A DNA stretch of 34,252 nt from a virus. Where the stretch lies: positions 1-34,252 of IMG/VR virus record IMGVR_UViG_3300025425_001033. One strand, 5' to 3'. Below the pieces are notes generated by a model. The model searched no databases, had not been told where the DNA came from, and worked only from the letters and a program-made list of their open reading frames with translations. The position numbers and the translations under genes were made by a program. Below, piece by piece: positions 8,452 through 16,332 of this stretch. Position 1 is the stretch's first letter. Each line of letters begins with the position of its first letter.

Positions 8452-9058
8452 GCTAATAGCGTTTGGTTGCAGCAATACATATGGCCACGGTCTAGAGGAT
8501 TGTCACATGTTACCCGGATTGCCAGGAAAACCAGCAAGTAAACTAGCTTGGCCGAATACTATTGGAAAATTACTTAATTGTTCTGAAATAATTAATCAAA
8601 GCATACTGGGTGCAAGTAATAAACTTATTTGGAAAACAATTGTTGACTTTAATTTTAAACAAGATGATTTAGTTTTTATAAATTGGAGTTATTTTGACAG
8701 GCATTGTTTTTTTCGAGATGATAGCTATCTAAATATTGGATCTTGGATTAAAGATAAACCTAATAAATTTTATTACAAGTTGCTTTATTCAGAAAAAGAT
8801 AGTATTTTAGATTTTTTTAATAGAACAGATCATGCTAAACGATATCTAGATTCATTAACTATTAAAAATTTCCATACAAAAATGAGTAATCTAAAAGATC
8901 GAGAAATTTATAATTTACCAAATTGGTGTTGTGTTAACTTTTTATCTACTTCGTTAGAAAATATAGGATTACTACATCCACTAGCATTAGATGGTATGCA
9001 CCCTGGACAGGGTGCCCACGATCAATTTGCAAATGATTTATATTTAGAAATATATTAA
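8444..9058 (+). CDS. SGNH-like protein with GCS nucleophile motif, copy 4
   Basis: This 204-residue protein begins RLIAFGCSNTYGHG, with G8-C9-S10 at the block I position. It ends with LDGMHPGQGAH, where D183 and H186 form a textbook DxxHP block V. N42 to N60 (INQSILGASN) fits the G/N oxyanion-hole blocks. It is cytoplasmic, with no signal peptide. The gene overlaps its upstream neighbour by 8 bases and ends convergently with the methyltransferase gene, the two stop codons sharing TTAA. Of the four SGNH-like proteins here it has the most complete catalytic set. Whether it is an esterase or an O-acyltransferase on a glycan is unknown. Confidence 0.7.
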   Translation: MSRLIAFGCSNTYGHGLEDCHMLPGLPGKPASKLAWPNTIGKLLNCSEIINQSILGASNKLIWKTIVDFNFKQDDLVFINWSYFDRHCFFRDDSYLNIGSWIKDKPNKFYYKLLYSEKDSILDFFNRTDHAKRYLDSLTIKNFHTKMSNLKDREIYNLPNWCCVNFLSTSLENIGLLHPLALDGMHPGQGAHDQFANDLYLEIY

Positions 9059-9687
9059 AGAGAACTAATTCTTCCTACAAGCATATAACGTATACCCCTA
9101 GTATCTTTTATCTCGTCTTCAAATAATACTTTTGCATGTTCTGGCATTTGGTCTTTAAACTCTTCTAAACTATTAACACAGTTTATATGCCCTTCAATAT
9201 TATACATATTATTTGAAGTAAATGCAAAATATGCTTTAGATGTTTTTAATGCATCTAACGTTTTCATAGAAGGCATGTGTTCGCAAGAAGGATTAATTAT
9301 AAGATCAGCGTTCATAATTCTTCCGTGTCTTTTTTTGTCAAACACATCACTTGCTATATAATCAACATTATTATAATGACTAAACAACCTGTTTTTTGCT
9401 ATTTTTAAAACTTGTTCGTCTAGATCAATACAAGATATACGGCTCACCTTATCACAGAGTCCAGGGATAAGAATACTTCCATACCACGATCCAAAAATTA
9501 CCACTTCTGATTTTTTAGTAACAATATTTAATTTACCAATGTAATCTAAAACTTTTGTTTTTGATTTAAATTGATTATCACTAAATGAATCAATAACATC
9601 TTGCGAACTCTCTGGTTTATCTTTTATTAAATTTAGAACATTTTTAAATAAATCTAAACTAACGGTGTTATTATCTATGTCAATCAT
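9055..9687 (-). CDS. Class I SAM-dependent methyltransferase
   Basis: A 210-residue Rossmann-type methyltransferase. Motif I is VVIFGSWYGS (residues 62-71), a variant of the glycine-rich SAM loop. The acidic end of strand 2 follows (CIDLDEQVL, residues 86-94), then YIASDVFD for the adenine contact and ADLIINPSCEHM for the strand-4 region. It is the last gene of the leftward operon and overlaps the carbamoyltransferase gene by 8 bases. In this setting it would methylate the molecule made by the operon, which is inference. There is no target-recognition domain and no clear DNA methyltransferase motif such as DPPY, so a small-molecule or sugar substrate is more likely than DNA. Confidence 0.8.
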   Translation of the reverse strand: MIDIDNNTVSLDLFKNVLNLIKDKPESSQDVIDSFSDNQFKSKTKVLDYIGKLNIVTKKSEVVIFGSWYGSILIPGLCDKVSRISCIDLDEQVLKIAKNRLFSHYNNVDYIASDVFDKKRHGRIMNADLIINPSCEHMPSMKTLDALKTSKAYFAFTSNNMYNIEGHINCVNSLEEFKDQMPEHAKVLFEDEIKDTRGIRYMLVGRISSL

Positions 9688-11191
9688 TGTCTTTCCTAAC
9701 TATATAATCATCAATTACTAGTATGTCTAATCCGCATTTTTTAAATGTAGCAACAGCATCTTCGGGAGTTTCAACAATAGGCTCTTGACAGTTGAAGCTA
9801 GTGTTAAGCAACATAGGAACACCTGTAATCTTATAAAACTCGTTAATCAAATCATAATAACGTTCATTAAACTCTCTAGTTACGGTCTGTATACGTGCCG
9901 TACCGTCTATGTGTGTCACACCTGGAATAGCCGCTGACGTAACTGGCATAATACGACTCATGTATGGTGATGGTTGATTAGTAGCAAAATATTCTTGATA
10001 ATGTTCTTCTAGTACACTAGGAGCAAATGGACGAAAGTCTTCACGCAGTTTAATCTTACTGTTTATAATATCTTTTATATTAGGATTGCGTGGATCAGCA
10101 AGTATGCTACGATTGCCTAGTGCTCTATTACCGCTTTCGCTAGCACCCTGGAACCAACCAACAATTGCACCATTTGCAATTGCACCAGCAACTTTGGTGT
10201 AGATTTCATCCATTGGCTTTTGTTGATATTGTAACCCTTCAAAGATACTAGAGCTAACCGTATATTCTTTTCCTGCATATACACTAGGTACATGGACATT
10301 ACCATTTAAAATATAATCAGCATGCATATATGTACCAAGCGACTGTCCTTCGTCACCAGCAGCGGGGGGAACGTGTATATTTGTATAATGTTTTGTAAAT
10401 TCTTCATTTATATAACCGTTATACGCAACGCCTCCTGCGATACAAAGATTATCAGATGTTTTAAGAGGATATACATGTTTCTTAACAAGTTCAAACGTAA
10501 CTTGCTGCAATGTAAACGCTACATCTTGTTTAGGCACACGTTTTAGAATATCTTTTGCACCATCTGGAAGTCTATGATTGGGATTTTCTAAATACTGATG
10601 AATCATAGTATAAATTTCAGTATTATGCTTTCCAAAGCCTACTAAGCCCATAACCTTACCAGCATCGAGATATCCAAAACCGACATCCTGTGCTAGTCTA
10701 TTCCATAGTCCGCCTATTGAGATTTTGTTGTTTAAGTTAGTAATTGTACCGTGTTTGTCAATAAAGATGCAGTTAAATTGCCATCCTCTGCCATCGATAG
10801 CAAGTATATCGCTTTCTTTATATCCTGAACTTAGATATGCATAGGTAGCATGACTTTGATGGTGATCAATATAATAGTAGCTATCTGTATGTAGTCTATC
10901 CCACAAGTTAGTTGGAGTAAACTCTAAAAAATTAGTATCGGGTAATGTTTCCTGAAGCAAGTCAATTACAAATTCTTGTCCTAGATTAGAAACAGTAAAC
11001 GCAAACACATGATCTTTATTATAGTTAGGCACAAAATGATCATGAAAAAACTCTCTGCTATAAGTAATGTCGTGCGGGTTTTCACGATTAAGATTATGCT
11101 TGCGACGGCTATGCCGTTCTACTTGATTGTGAAATACACCATCGTACGTGTTATGATCATGTATGTTTACTGCTATAGAAAAGATTTTCAT
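9680..11191 (-). CDS. NodU/CmcH-family carbamoyltransferase
   Basis: A 503-residue O-carbamoyltransferase. The N-terminal Kae1-like domain has DHHQSHA (residues 109-115), the conserved metal/substrate-binding His block, then AIDGRG and the glycine-rich CIAGGVAYN (250-258). The C-terminal YrdC-like part carries GWFQGASESGNRALGNRSIL (345-364), ADPR, RPFAPSV (387-393) and LLNTSFN (461-467). The family uses carbamoyl phosphate and ATP to carbamoylate hydroxyls on nodulation factors, antibiotics and sugars, through a carbamoyl-adenylate. Length and motifs are near normal, although the N-terminal segment lacks the usual strong H-D-x-S motif (IHDHNTY instead). It is coupled by 4-base overlap to the radical SAM gene upstream. 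The acceptor is unknown, most likely the product of this operon. Confidence 0.93.
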   Translation of the reverse strand: MKIFSIAVNIHDHNTYDGVFHNQVERHSRRKHNLNRENPHDITYSREFFHDHFVPNYNKDHVFAFTVSNLGQEFVIDLLQETLPDTNFLEFTPTNLWDRLHTDSYYYIDHHQSHATYAYLSSGYKESDILAIDGRGWQFNCIFIDKHGTITNLNNKISIGGLWNRLAQDVGFGYLDAGKVMGLVGFGKHNTEIYTMIHQYLENPNHRLPDGAKDILKRVPKQDVAFTLQQVTFELVKKHVYPLKTSDNLCIAGGVAYNGYINEEFTKHYTNIHVPPAAGDEGQSLGTYMHADYILNGNVHVPSVYAGKEYTVSSSIFEGLQYQQKPMDEIYTKVAGAIANGAIVGWFQGASESGNRALGNRSILADPRNPNIKDIINSKIKLREDFRPFAPSVLEEHYQEYFATNQPSPYMSRIMPVTSAAIPGVTHIDGTARIQTVTREFNERYYDLINEFYKITGVPMLLNTSFNCQEPIVETPEDAVATFKKCGLDILVIDDYIVRKDND

Positions 11192-12027
11192 ACAGATTCT
11201 TGCTCTACCTTTAGGATTTCAATGATGCGTTCTCGTTGTGCTTCTGGACGTTTTGGAATAATATCAAAACAACGTTCGCAATACTTTTCGTAGTCAAACA
11301 ATTGATAGTTCATCATCTTATCAATGTTTTCTTTAGTAACATCAAACTGTCTAGAACCGTTGATTACTTTTCTACTACAGTGACGAATTTTCTTAATTTC
11401 AAAATCAAATACCGGAACTAGCGGAAACTTAGCACAAACACGACGATCAATTTCGGGTGCTTGTACAGGTGTATGGTCTTTAAAGAAGTCAGGGGATCTT
11501 GAATTGTATTCCTTAAACTCGGTGTTCTTATGTTTGAGATATGACAAGTCGTGTTTATCTCGATAGTTAAAGTAACCAGGAGTCTCGATAATTAAGTTAT
11601 AATTGTTTAGATCATTTGGTTCAAAGAAATCATAATTGCCTAACTTCTCAATTCGATCTTCATAAAAGTCTAATACCAAATGTTCGATGTAAATGATTTC
11701 TGGATCTTCTAATACTTCGGGGTAAAACTTACGAATTAAAGAATTTGAAAGAACTTGGACAACAAGATTAGGATGCTTTTTAATTTCAGCAATAATTTCT
11801 TGTAAGTTTTTAACAAGAGCAGGTTCGCCTCCTAATAAACAAATGCGTGTCTTATACGGAGCAAGACCTTCTAAGATAGTTCTTACGAAATCCATATCTA
11901 CATCTAGATTCCGCATTTCTAATGTCCATGCAGTACAATAGTGACAACTCTTATTACAACTCTTTGTCATATAAAAGTCTACAGTACGATATTCTGAACC
12001 TTTTAAATCTTCAAGTGTCAATGCCAT
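11188..12027 (-). CDS. Radical SAM protein with C-terminal SPASM-like cysteines
   Basis: The 279-residue protein has the radical SAM motif C24-x3-C28-x2-C31 after the strand RTVDFYMTKS, and LLGGEP at residues 64-69. The C-terminal part has C198, C217 and the pair C250-x2-C253, consistent with an auxiliary iron-sulfur cluster like those of SPASM/twitch enzymes. It starts within the end of the upstream nitroreductase gene (17-base overlap) and its last 4 bases overlap the carbamoyltransferase gene. The chemistry is not predictable; SPASM enzymes act on peptides, sugars and alcohols. Beside nitroreductases, an aminotransferase and a carbamoyltransferase it is likely one step of the same pathway. 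Confidence 0.88.
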   Translation of the reverse strand: MALTLEDLKGSEYRTVDFYMTKSCNKSCHYCTAWTLEMRNLDVDMDFVRTILEGLAPYKTRICLLGGEPALVKNLQEIIAEIKKHPNLVVQVLSNSLIRKFYPEVLEDPEIIYIEHLVLDFYEDRIEKLGNYDFFEPNDLNNYNLIIETPGYFNYRDKHDLSYLKHKNTEFKEYNSRSPDFFKDHTPVQAPEIDRRVCAKFPLVPVFDFEIKKIRHCSRKVINGSRQFDVTKENIDKMMNYQLFDYEKYCERCFDIIPKRPEAQRERIIEILKVEQESV

Positions 12028-12745
12028 TAATAGTTACCTTTGTATATTTTTTAAAAGTTGGAAATTTCCAGTGTTCATCTAATTCGCCTGTTCTAAACTT
12101 CTCTGGTACATCTTTATTTAACACGTCTGTATGTTGAGTACGTTCAAGATGGCTATTTGGAAATCCTACACCTACAAGTAATTTAGGATTTTGTTTTATT
12201 CCTAGTATATCACGTATCGGTTTTGTATCTAATGCTGAACAAATACCTGTTGTATACCCTAACAATCCTGCTGAAAGTATAAGTTCACCAACAGAAATCC
12301 CCATTGAGTACGCGACTTGTTCTCCGTATACTTTTGCCGCATTACTATTTGGATTTTCTTTAGCAGCTCTATGTTGACTTCCTCGAGTGTCTCCGTGCTC
12401 TGCAACATATACAAATAGTGCATTAGCATATACTTGCGAGTTGGTTACTGATTTGGCATCATTCTGTATAAAGACATCGTTTTCTACACTAAAACTTTCG
12501 TCTTGATCTTGTTGATCTCTAATCATTGTAAACTTTTTTGTATGACTGTATATTTGTTTAATTATATTCTGGTCAGTGTATACGTGTAAACTATAGTGTG
12601 TTTCGTTTTGTTTTGTTGGAGAATTAATAACAGTATGTATAAGTGTATCTAAATCTTCTTGAGGTATAGATTTAGTTAGGTCATAATTACGTTGTGCCCT
12701 GTTAGTAATTTTAGAAGCATTTTTTATTTGATCTCTTATATCCAT
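12011..12745 (-). CDS. Nitroreductase-like flavoprotein, third of three
   Basis: A 244-residue protein with the nitroreductase fold signature. An N-terminal QRNYDLTKSIPQEDLDTLI helix is followed by the FMN-binding loop P-T-K-Q-N, and later AYSMGISVGELILSAGLLGYTTGICSA matches the dimer helix and flavin pocket. LLVGVGFPNSH is the usual C-terminal strand. It is the most diverged of three consecutive paralogues that share P-[ST]-K-[QN]-N. The overlap with the previous gene is 10 bases. The family reduces nitro groups, quinones or enones with NAD(P)H and FMN, or oxidises small molecules as in flavin destruction (BluB). The substrate here is unknown. Confidence 0.82.
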   Translation of the reverse strand: MDIRDQIKNASKITNRAQRNYDLTKSIPQEDLDTLIHTVINSPTKQNETHYSLHVYTDQNIIKQIYSHTKKFTMIRDQQDQDESFSVENDVFIQNDAKSVTNSQVYANALFVYVAEHGDTRGSQHRAAKENPNSNAAKVYGEQVAYSMGISVGELILSAGLLGYTTGICSALDTKPIRDILGIKQNPKLLVGVGFPNSHLERTQHTDVLNKDVPEKFRTGELDEHWKFPTFKKYTKVTINGIDT

Positions 12746-13401
12746 TTTAATATCTCTTCCAAATTTGGTTTAAGGTCATCAGCAAATCTTAATTCAGTTA
12801 CTTTATTTCTTCTTGGTACATCACAGTAGCCCATAGCCCCAATTAATATGGGATTGTGTTTAATTATTGGAAGTGTAGACCATTTTTCAACTTTACTAGG
12901 AAAGCAACCGGTGTAATTAACTTGCATTCCTTTTTCTAAAGCAAACGCAGATAAGTTAGCCGCAAACAATCCTACTTCAATTGCGGCAGGTCTTATTACA
13001 TCAGATAGTTGTGATTCATGCATTTGTTCATAGTGATTATTTTCATTATCGATAGTTTTTTGTACAAACGGATTAGGGTTACCTACTCGTTGACTAAAAA
13101 TAATTGTGTAGGGAGCGTCTTTTAAATAAAGGAAGTTTGGATTATCACCTTCCTCTGTATGCCCTTTAGTAGCATTTTGATTATGAGATTTTTTGTTTCC
13201 TCTAGCCAAATTTAATAAAGCAAGTTTTTCTTGTTTAGCATTGGGTCCTAGTATAGTAATTTCATAAGGCATAAAGTTATTCTTTGACGGCGTTACTTTC
13301 CAGGCTTTAAATAATATTTCTTCTATGTCACTCTGAGGCGGAACATCTTCTTTAAATCGGTATACATGTTTTCTTGAATCTAAAAGTTGTAACATATCCA
13401 T
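12736..13401 (-). CDS. Nitroreductase-like flavoprotein, second of three
   Basis: The 221-residue protein begins LLDSRKHVYRFKEDVPPQ, the R-[KR]-x-x-R-x-F opening of nitroreductases, and has the FMN loop P-S-K-N-N at residues 38-42. YLKDAPYTIIF and the helix AAIEVGLFAANLSAFALEKGMQVNYTGCF follow, then HNPILIGAMGYC. The start overlaps the upstream gene's stop by one base, and the end overlaps the downstream nitroreductase by 10 bases, so the three are translated as a coupled set. FMN-dependent reduction or dehydrogenation is expected of the fold. Why three diverged copies are kept together is unclear; nitroreductases are obligate dimers, so heterodimers are possible (inference). Confidence 0.85.
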   Translation of the reverse strand: MDMLQLLDSRKHVYRFKEDVPPQSDIEEILFKAWKVTPSKNNFMPYEITILGPNAKQEKLALLNLARGNKKSHNQNATKGHTEEGDNPNFLYLKDAPYTIIFSQRVGNPNPFVQKTIDNENNHYEQMHESQLSDVIRPAAIEVGLFAANLSAFALEKGMQVNYTGCFPSKVEKWSTLPIIKHNPILIGAMGYCDVPRRNKVTELRFADDLKPNLEEILKWI

Positions 13402-14189
13402 TATTTGTTAAACCTTACTACATCATCTAAATTAGGTTTGTTTTCCCAGTGTATATCATTAGGATTCATACTATTACTAGCAAAATAATCATCAACATCG
13501 GCTACATGTCCTATTTGTACAATTATAATAGGAGACTCAGTGATTTCAGGTAAACTACTCCAATCTAGCCCGTTTTTATTTTTGTCTTTACTGTATTCTC
13601 CACTATTACCTTTCCAAACCCATTCGGGAAAAGATTTAATATACGAAATTGCTAAGTCATTTTCTAAACAAAGACCGGCTAAACATTTTATAAACATACC
13701 AATCTCAACACATGCTAGTGCTTTATTAGCATTTCCTCTAAATCTTTTTGGATCAATTTGAGTAAATCTATTGTAATCGTTGTGTAGCTTAGAATATTCT
13801 TTTATAAAGTTATTTGCTTCGCATAGTCTTTGTTCAAATACTAATATCCAAGGTGATATACGCATATCATTGCCTTCGTCGTCTAATACATAATCTTTAA
13901 CATTAATAGTACCTGCTGCTGATTTAATCATACCGTCTTTATTTTCACTGTCCATGTGATTGACTGAACCAGTTTTATATAAGGAACAAATTTGTCCAAT
14001 AATTTGTTTCTTTTCTAGATCATTAGGTCCATATGCATGAATCTTGAATGGAAACATATTTTGCTTTGACGGAGCAATTTTCATTGTTCGTTCTAATATA
14101 TCCTGTATTGTTTCTTTTGACGGCAACCTTTTTTGGTCCCAGGCCGCTCTAATTTGTCTTCTTTTGCCAAAAAGTTTTTCAATACTCAT
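13401..14189 (-). CDS. Nitroreductase-like flavoprotein, first of three
   Basis: The longest of the three paralogues, at 262 residues. KRRQIRAAWDQKRLPSK is the N-terminal FMN-phosphate-binding segment and A-P-S-K-Q-N-M-F-P-F (about residues 38-47) the flavin loop. The central part has an insertion rich in N, D and K, then ALACVEIGMFIKCLAGLCLENDLAISYI as the dimer helix and SPIIIVQIGHV as the last strand. The start ATG overlaps the aminotransferase stop by 4 bases. A late-promoter-like CATAAATA lies just upstream, inside the aminotransferase gene. Its closest relative in the window is the second copy, with which it shares the PSK-N-P-[FY] loop. Confidence 0.82.
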   Translation of the reverse strand: MSIEKLFGKRRQIRAAWDQKRLPSKETIQDILERTMKIAPSKQNMFPFKIHAYGPNDLEKKQIIGQICSLYKTGSVNHMDSENKDGMIKSAAGTINVKDYVLDDEGNDMRISPWILVFEQRLCEANNFIKEYSKLHNDYNRFTQIDPKRFRGNANKALACVEIGMFIKCLAGLCLENDLAISYIKSFPEWVWKGNSGEYSKDKNKNGLDWSSLPEITESPIIIVQIGHVADVDDYFASNSMNPNDIHWENKPNLDDVVRFNK

Positions 14190-15259
14190 ATTTCTCTCCT
14201 AACAATATTTATGACCTGCTCTATTTCGTCATTTGTAAGCCAAGCATGTATGGGCAGTGATAAAACTGTATTAGAGGCCGTCTTAGACTGCGTACAAGCG
14301 TCTCTCCTGCACTCTAAGCCGTCATACATACTGTTTGCACTCAACGGTGTTTCGTAGTGTATACTAGCATTTAACGCATTCTTTACACGTTTACGGGTAT
14401 CTTTATCTTCAAATCGCACTACATACTTATGGTAGTTATGATTAAGTCCATTGGACATTAGCTGTGTTACTACGGGCAACTCTGCAAACGCTTGATTGTA
14501 TTTGTGTGCTATTTGTTGTCTACGTTCTTGATTACGATCAGCATGACGTAATCGTAGGTTAATTATTTCCGCATTAAGCACATACATACGACTGTTGTAT
14601 CCAATCATACTAAAGTCTTTATCTTTGCCATGACGCCTAGTCATCCTAACACGTTTAGCAATGTCTTCGTTATCAGTTAGTACAACTCCGCCACCATTTA
14701 TACCTGCAATTACTTTATTTGAATTAAAACTATATACACTACAGTCTCCGATAGTACCTGCCCTTATATTATGTAAACTACTACCCAAACTTTGTGCGGC
14801 ATCTTCAATAAACAGTATATTGTTATCTTTGGAGAACTGTTGTATTTCTGTAGTGTCAGTCATATTACCAAATAGGTGCGGATATATAATTGCTTTAACT
14901 TTATTACTATACATACGTTTGATGCTATTTAAACTAATATGATATGAATCTAAATCAATATCACAAAATACAGGAGTAGCACCTACCATACTTGCACAAG
15001 CTGAACTTGATATCCAACTAAAGTCTGTTACTAGAACTTCATCACTGGATCCTATGCTGTGTGCTAACAATGTAAAATGTAGTGCGTCTGTAGCACTTGC
15101 CACACTAACACAATACTTGCGACCCACGCGGTCTGCAAAGTCCCGTTCAAATTGCTCGTTGTTTTCATAATTCATTTGACTCATAAATCGATCAAATGCT
15201 TCTAAATAGTCTTGTTTGTTTTCTTGGTACTCTCGGTCCCATCCATCATATGCAGTCAT
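14186..15259 (-). CDS. DegT/DnrJ/EryC1/StrS-family PLP aminotransferase
   Basis: The 357-residue enzyme is a sugar-aminotransferase type I fold. The PLP phosphate-binding ASATDALHF segment lies at residues 54-62, the aromatic WISSSACA stacking region near 82-89, the PLP-pyridine Asp in IEDAAQSLG (D153), and the Schiff-base lysine in SFNSNKVI (K182) followed by GGGVVLT. The family transaminates NDP-keto-sugars with glutamate or glutamine to give amino sugars for O-antigens and antibiotics. It starts 1 base after the upstream radical SAM stop and overlaps the first nitroreductase by 4 bases. Loss of the lysine, which would make it a dehydratase or regulator, is not seen. It is the strongest hint that the operon makes or edits a sugar. 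Confidence 0.93.
   Translation of the reverse strand: MTAYDGWDREYQENKQDYLEAFDRFMSQMNYENNEQFERDFADRVGRKYCVSVASATDALHFTLLAHSIGSSDEVLVTDFSWISSSACASMVGATPVFCDIDLDSYHISLNSIKRMYSNKVKAIIYPHLFGNMTDTTEIQQFSKDNNILFIEDAAQSLGSSLHNIRAGTIGDCSVYSFNSNKVIAGINGGGVVLTDNEDIAKRVRMTRRHGKDKDFSMIGYNSRMYVLNAEIINLRLRHADRNQERRQQIAHKYNQAFAELPVVTQLMSNGLNHNYHKYVVRFEDKDTRKRVKNALNASIHYETPLSANSMYDGLECRRDACTQSKTASNTVLSLPIHAWLTNDEIEQVINIVRREI
14206..14213 (-). promoter_or_regulatory. Possible T4-type late promoter (CATAAATA)
   Basis: CATAAATA on the minus strand ends 17 bases upstream of the first nitroreductase ATG. It is identical to the motif before the tail fibre gene. It lies inside the coding sequence of the aminotransferase, and such 8-mers arise by chance in AT-rich DNA, so confidence is low. 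Confidence 0.3.
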
Positions 15260-15260
15260 T

Positions 15261-15995
15261 TTAATCGCTTCGTCCTAGTCTATGCCATTCTAATAATCTT
15301 GATGATTTATGTGCCCATAACTCTTTTTTAACACGTTCTTGAGTGTGCTTTTTATCTGGACTTGTAAGTTGAAAATCAACATTACTTCTAAGTAAGCGAT
15401 TGTTAGGATTGAATCCTCTGTTTGTGTTTATAAGTAACAAACTAAAGTCCTCTTCTTTTGCAATCTCAATAGCGCGGTCTATTTCGTGTTCATTGTAACC
15501 AAATATAATATATTGCCAAACAATTAGTTGTCCTAGGTCTCTGCCCTGTTTCATACGTTTCCAAACATCTTGGAAGTTAGAACCTACGCGATACAATTCG
15601 CTTTTTTCGTCAATACCGTCGACACCAAAGTACCAAGCATTTTCGCCTACACCGTAACTATATGCTTCGTCCCACCAAGCATCACTTTTCCCACTACCCA
15701 CTGTAGCAATTCTAACTCTCTTGCCTTGACCGTTACACATTTTTAAAAGATTTAAAAAATTAGGATGATAGATAGGATCAGATATTTGCCCACAAAACGT
15801 AACGCCTTCTGTATAGTAATCAAAGATCTTTTGAAAGTTTTCTTCAGTAAGATCAAATGATCGACGAATTTGATCTTGACTAATGGTTTTTTGTCTAATA
15901 CACTGAGGACACCTAAATATACAACGATGCGATGCATCAATGTTAGGTCTTACTTTACGTTGATGTATTACGTATTCATCGGTTATTCTTGGCAT
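15261..15995 (-). CDS. Radical SAM protein without C-terminal cluster domain
   Basis: The 244-residue protein has C25-x3-C29-x2-C32 after a short basic N terminus, and the strand VTFCGQISDP takes the place of the usual GGEP. Strand VRIATVGSG and WYFGVDG follow the radical SAM barrel order. It is short for a SPASM enzyme and ends soon after the barrel, with no further Cys pair. The gene just upstream encodes a 118-residue Cys-rich protein of SPASM type that overlaps this gene by 20 bases. Together they look like a radical SAM barrel and its auxiliary cluster domain made as two chains (inference). The target is unknown. Confidence 0.85.
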   Translation of the reverse strand: MPRITDEYVIHQRKVRPNIDASHRCIFRCPQCIRQKTISQDQIRRSFDLTEENFQKIFDYYTEGVTFCGQISDPIYHPNFLNLLKMCNGQGKRVRIATVGSGKSDAWWDEAYSYGVGENAWYFGVDGIDEKSELYRVGSNFQDVWKRMKQGRDLGQLIVWQYIIFGYNEHEIDRAIEIAKEEDFSLLLINTNRGFNPNNRLLRSNVDFQLTSPDKKHTQERVKKELWAHKSSRLLEWHRLGRSD

Positions 15996-16332
15996 TTTCG
16001 ATTAGTTCCTTCATTTCAATTTTTTCTTCAGCTCTAACCTCATCCATGTCTACATCTATTCCGCATTTCTTTTTACACATATAGGATGCCTTCTCAGGAG
16101 TAGTTAATAACATCTGAAAAAAGTTTTCCCATCGGTCTGATGTAAATATGTCTTCTAACTTATCATTATTTGATAACAACAACTCTTCATCTTTAAGACC
16201 ACATGCTTTAACGTGTCGATATACGGGAGGGTCATCTAACCAGCAACACGGCAGCATAAATCCGTCTGATGTGTATGCTGCTCCTTTATTGTCTCTTGCA
16301 GTATAGTTCAAGCATTTAGGGTTTATTTTCAT
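15976..16332 (-). CDS. Stand-alone SPASM-like Cys-rich protein
   Basis: The small protein of 118 residues has C7, the pair C29-C30 in GFMLPCCW, C44 and the pair C86-x3-C90. The segment D-G-x-x-x-P-C-C-W, followed by a helix with W-x-x-F and a C-x3-C-G end, is the pattern of the auxiliary cluster (SPASM/twitch) region normally fused behind a radical SAM barrel, as in phage radical SAM proteins. Here no barrel is present. The start ATG overlaps the upstream GT-like gene stop by 4 bases, and the end overlaps the radical SAM gene by 20 bases. It is probably the partner or cluster carrier of that enzyme. Confidence 0.7.
   Translation of the reverse strand: MKINPKCLNYTARDNKGAAYTSDGFMLPCCWLDDPPVYRHVKACGLKDEELLLSNNDKLEDIFTSDRWENFFQMLLTTPEKASYMCKKKCGIDVDMDEVRAEEKIEMKELIENAKNNR

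Noticed and set aside
10322-10546. Plus-strand Cys-rich frame opposite the carbamoyltransferase gene
   Set aside because: Antisense to conserved coding sequence, without Shine-Dalgarno or a domain.
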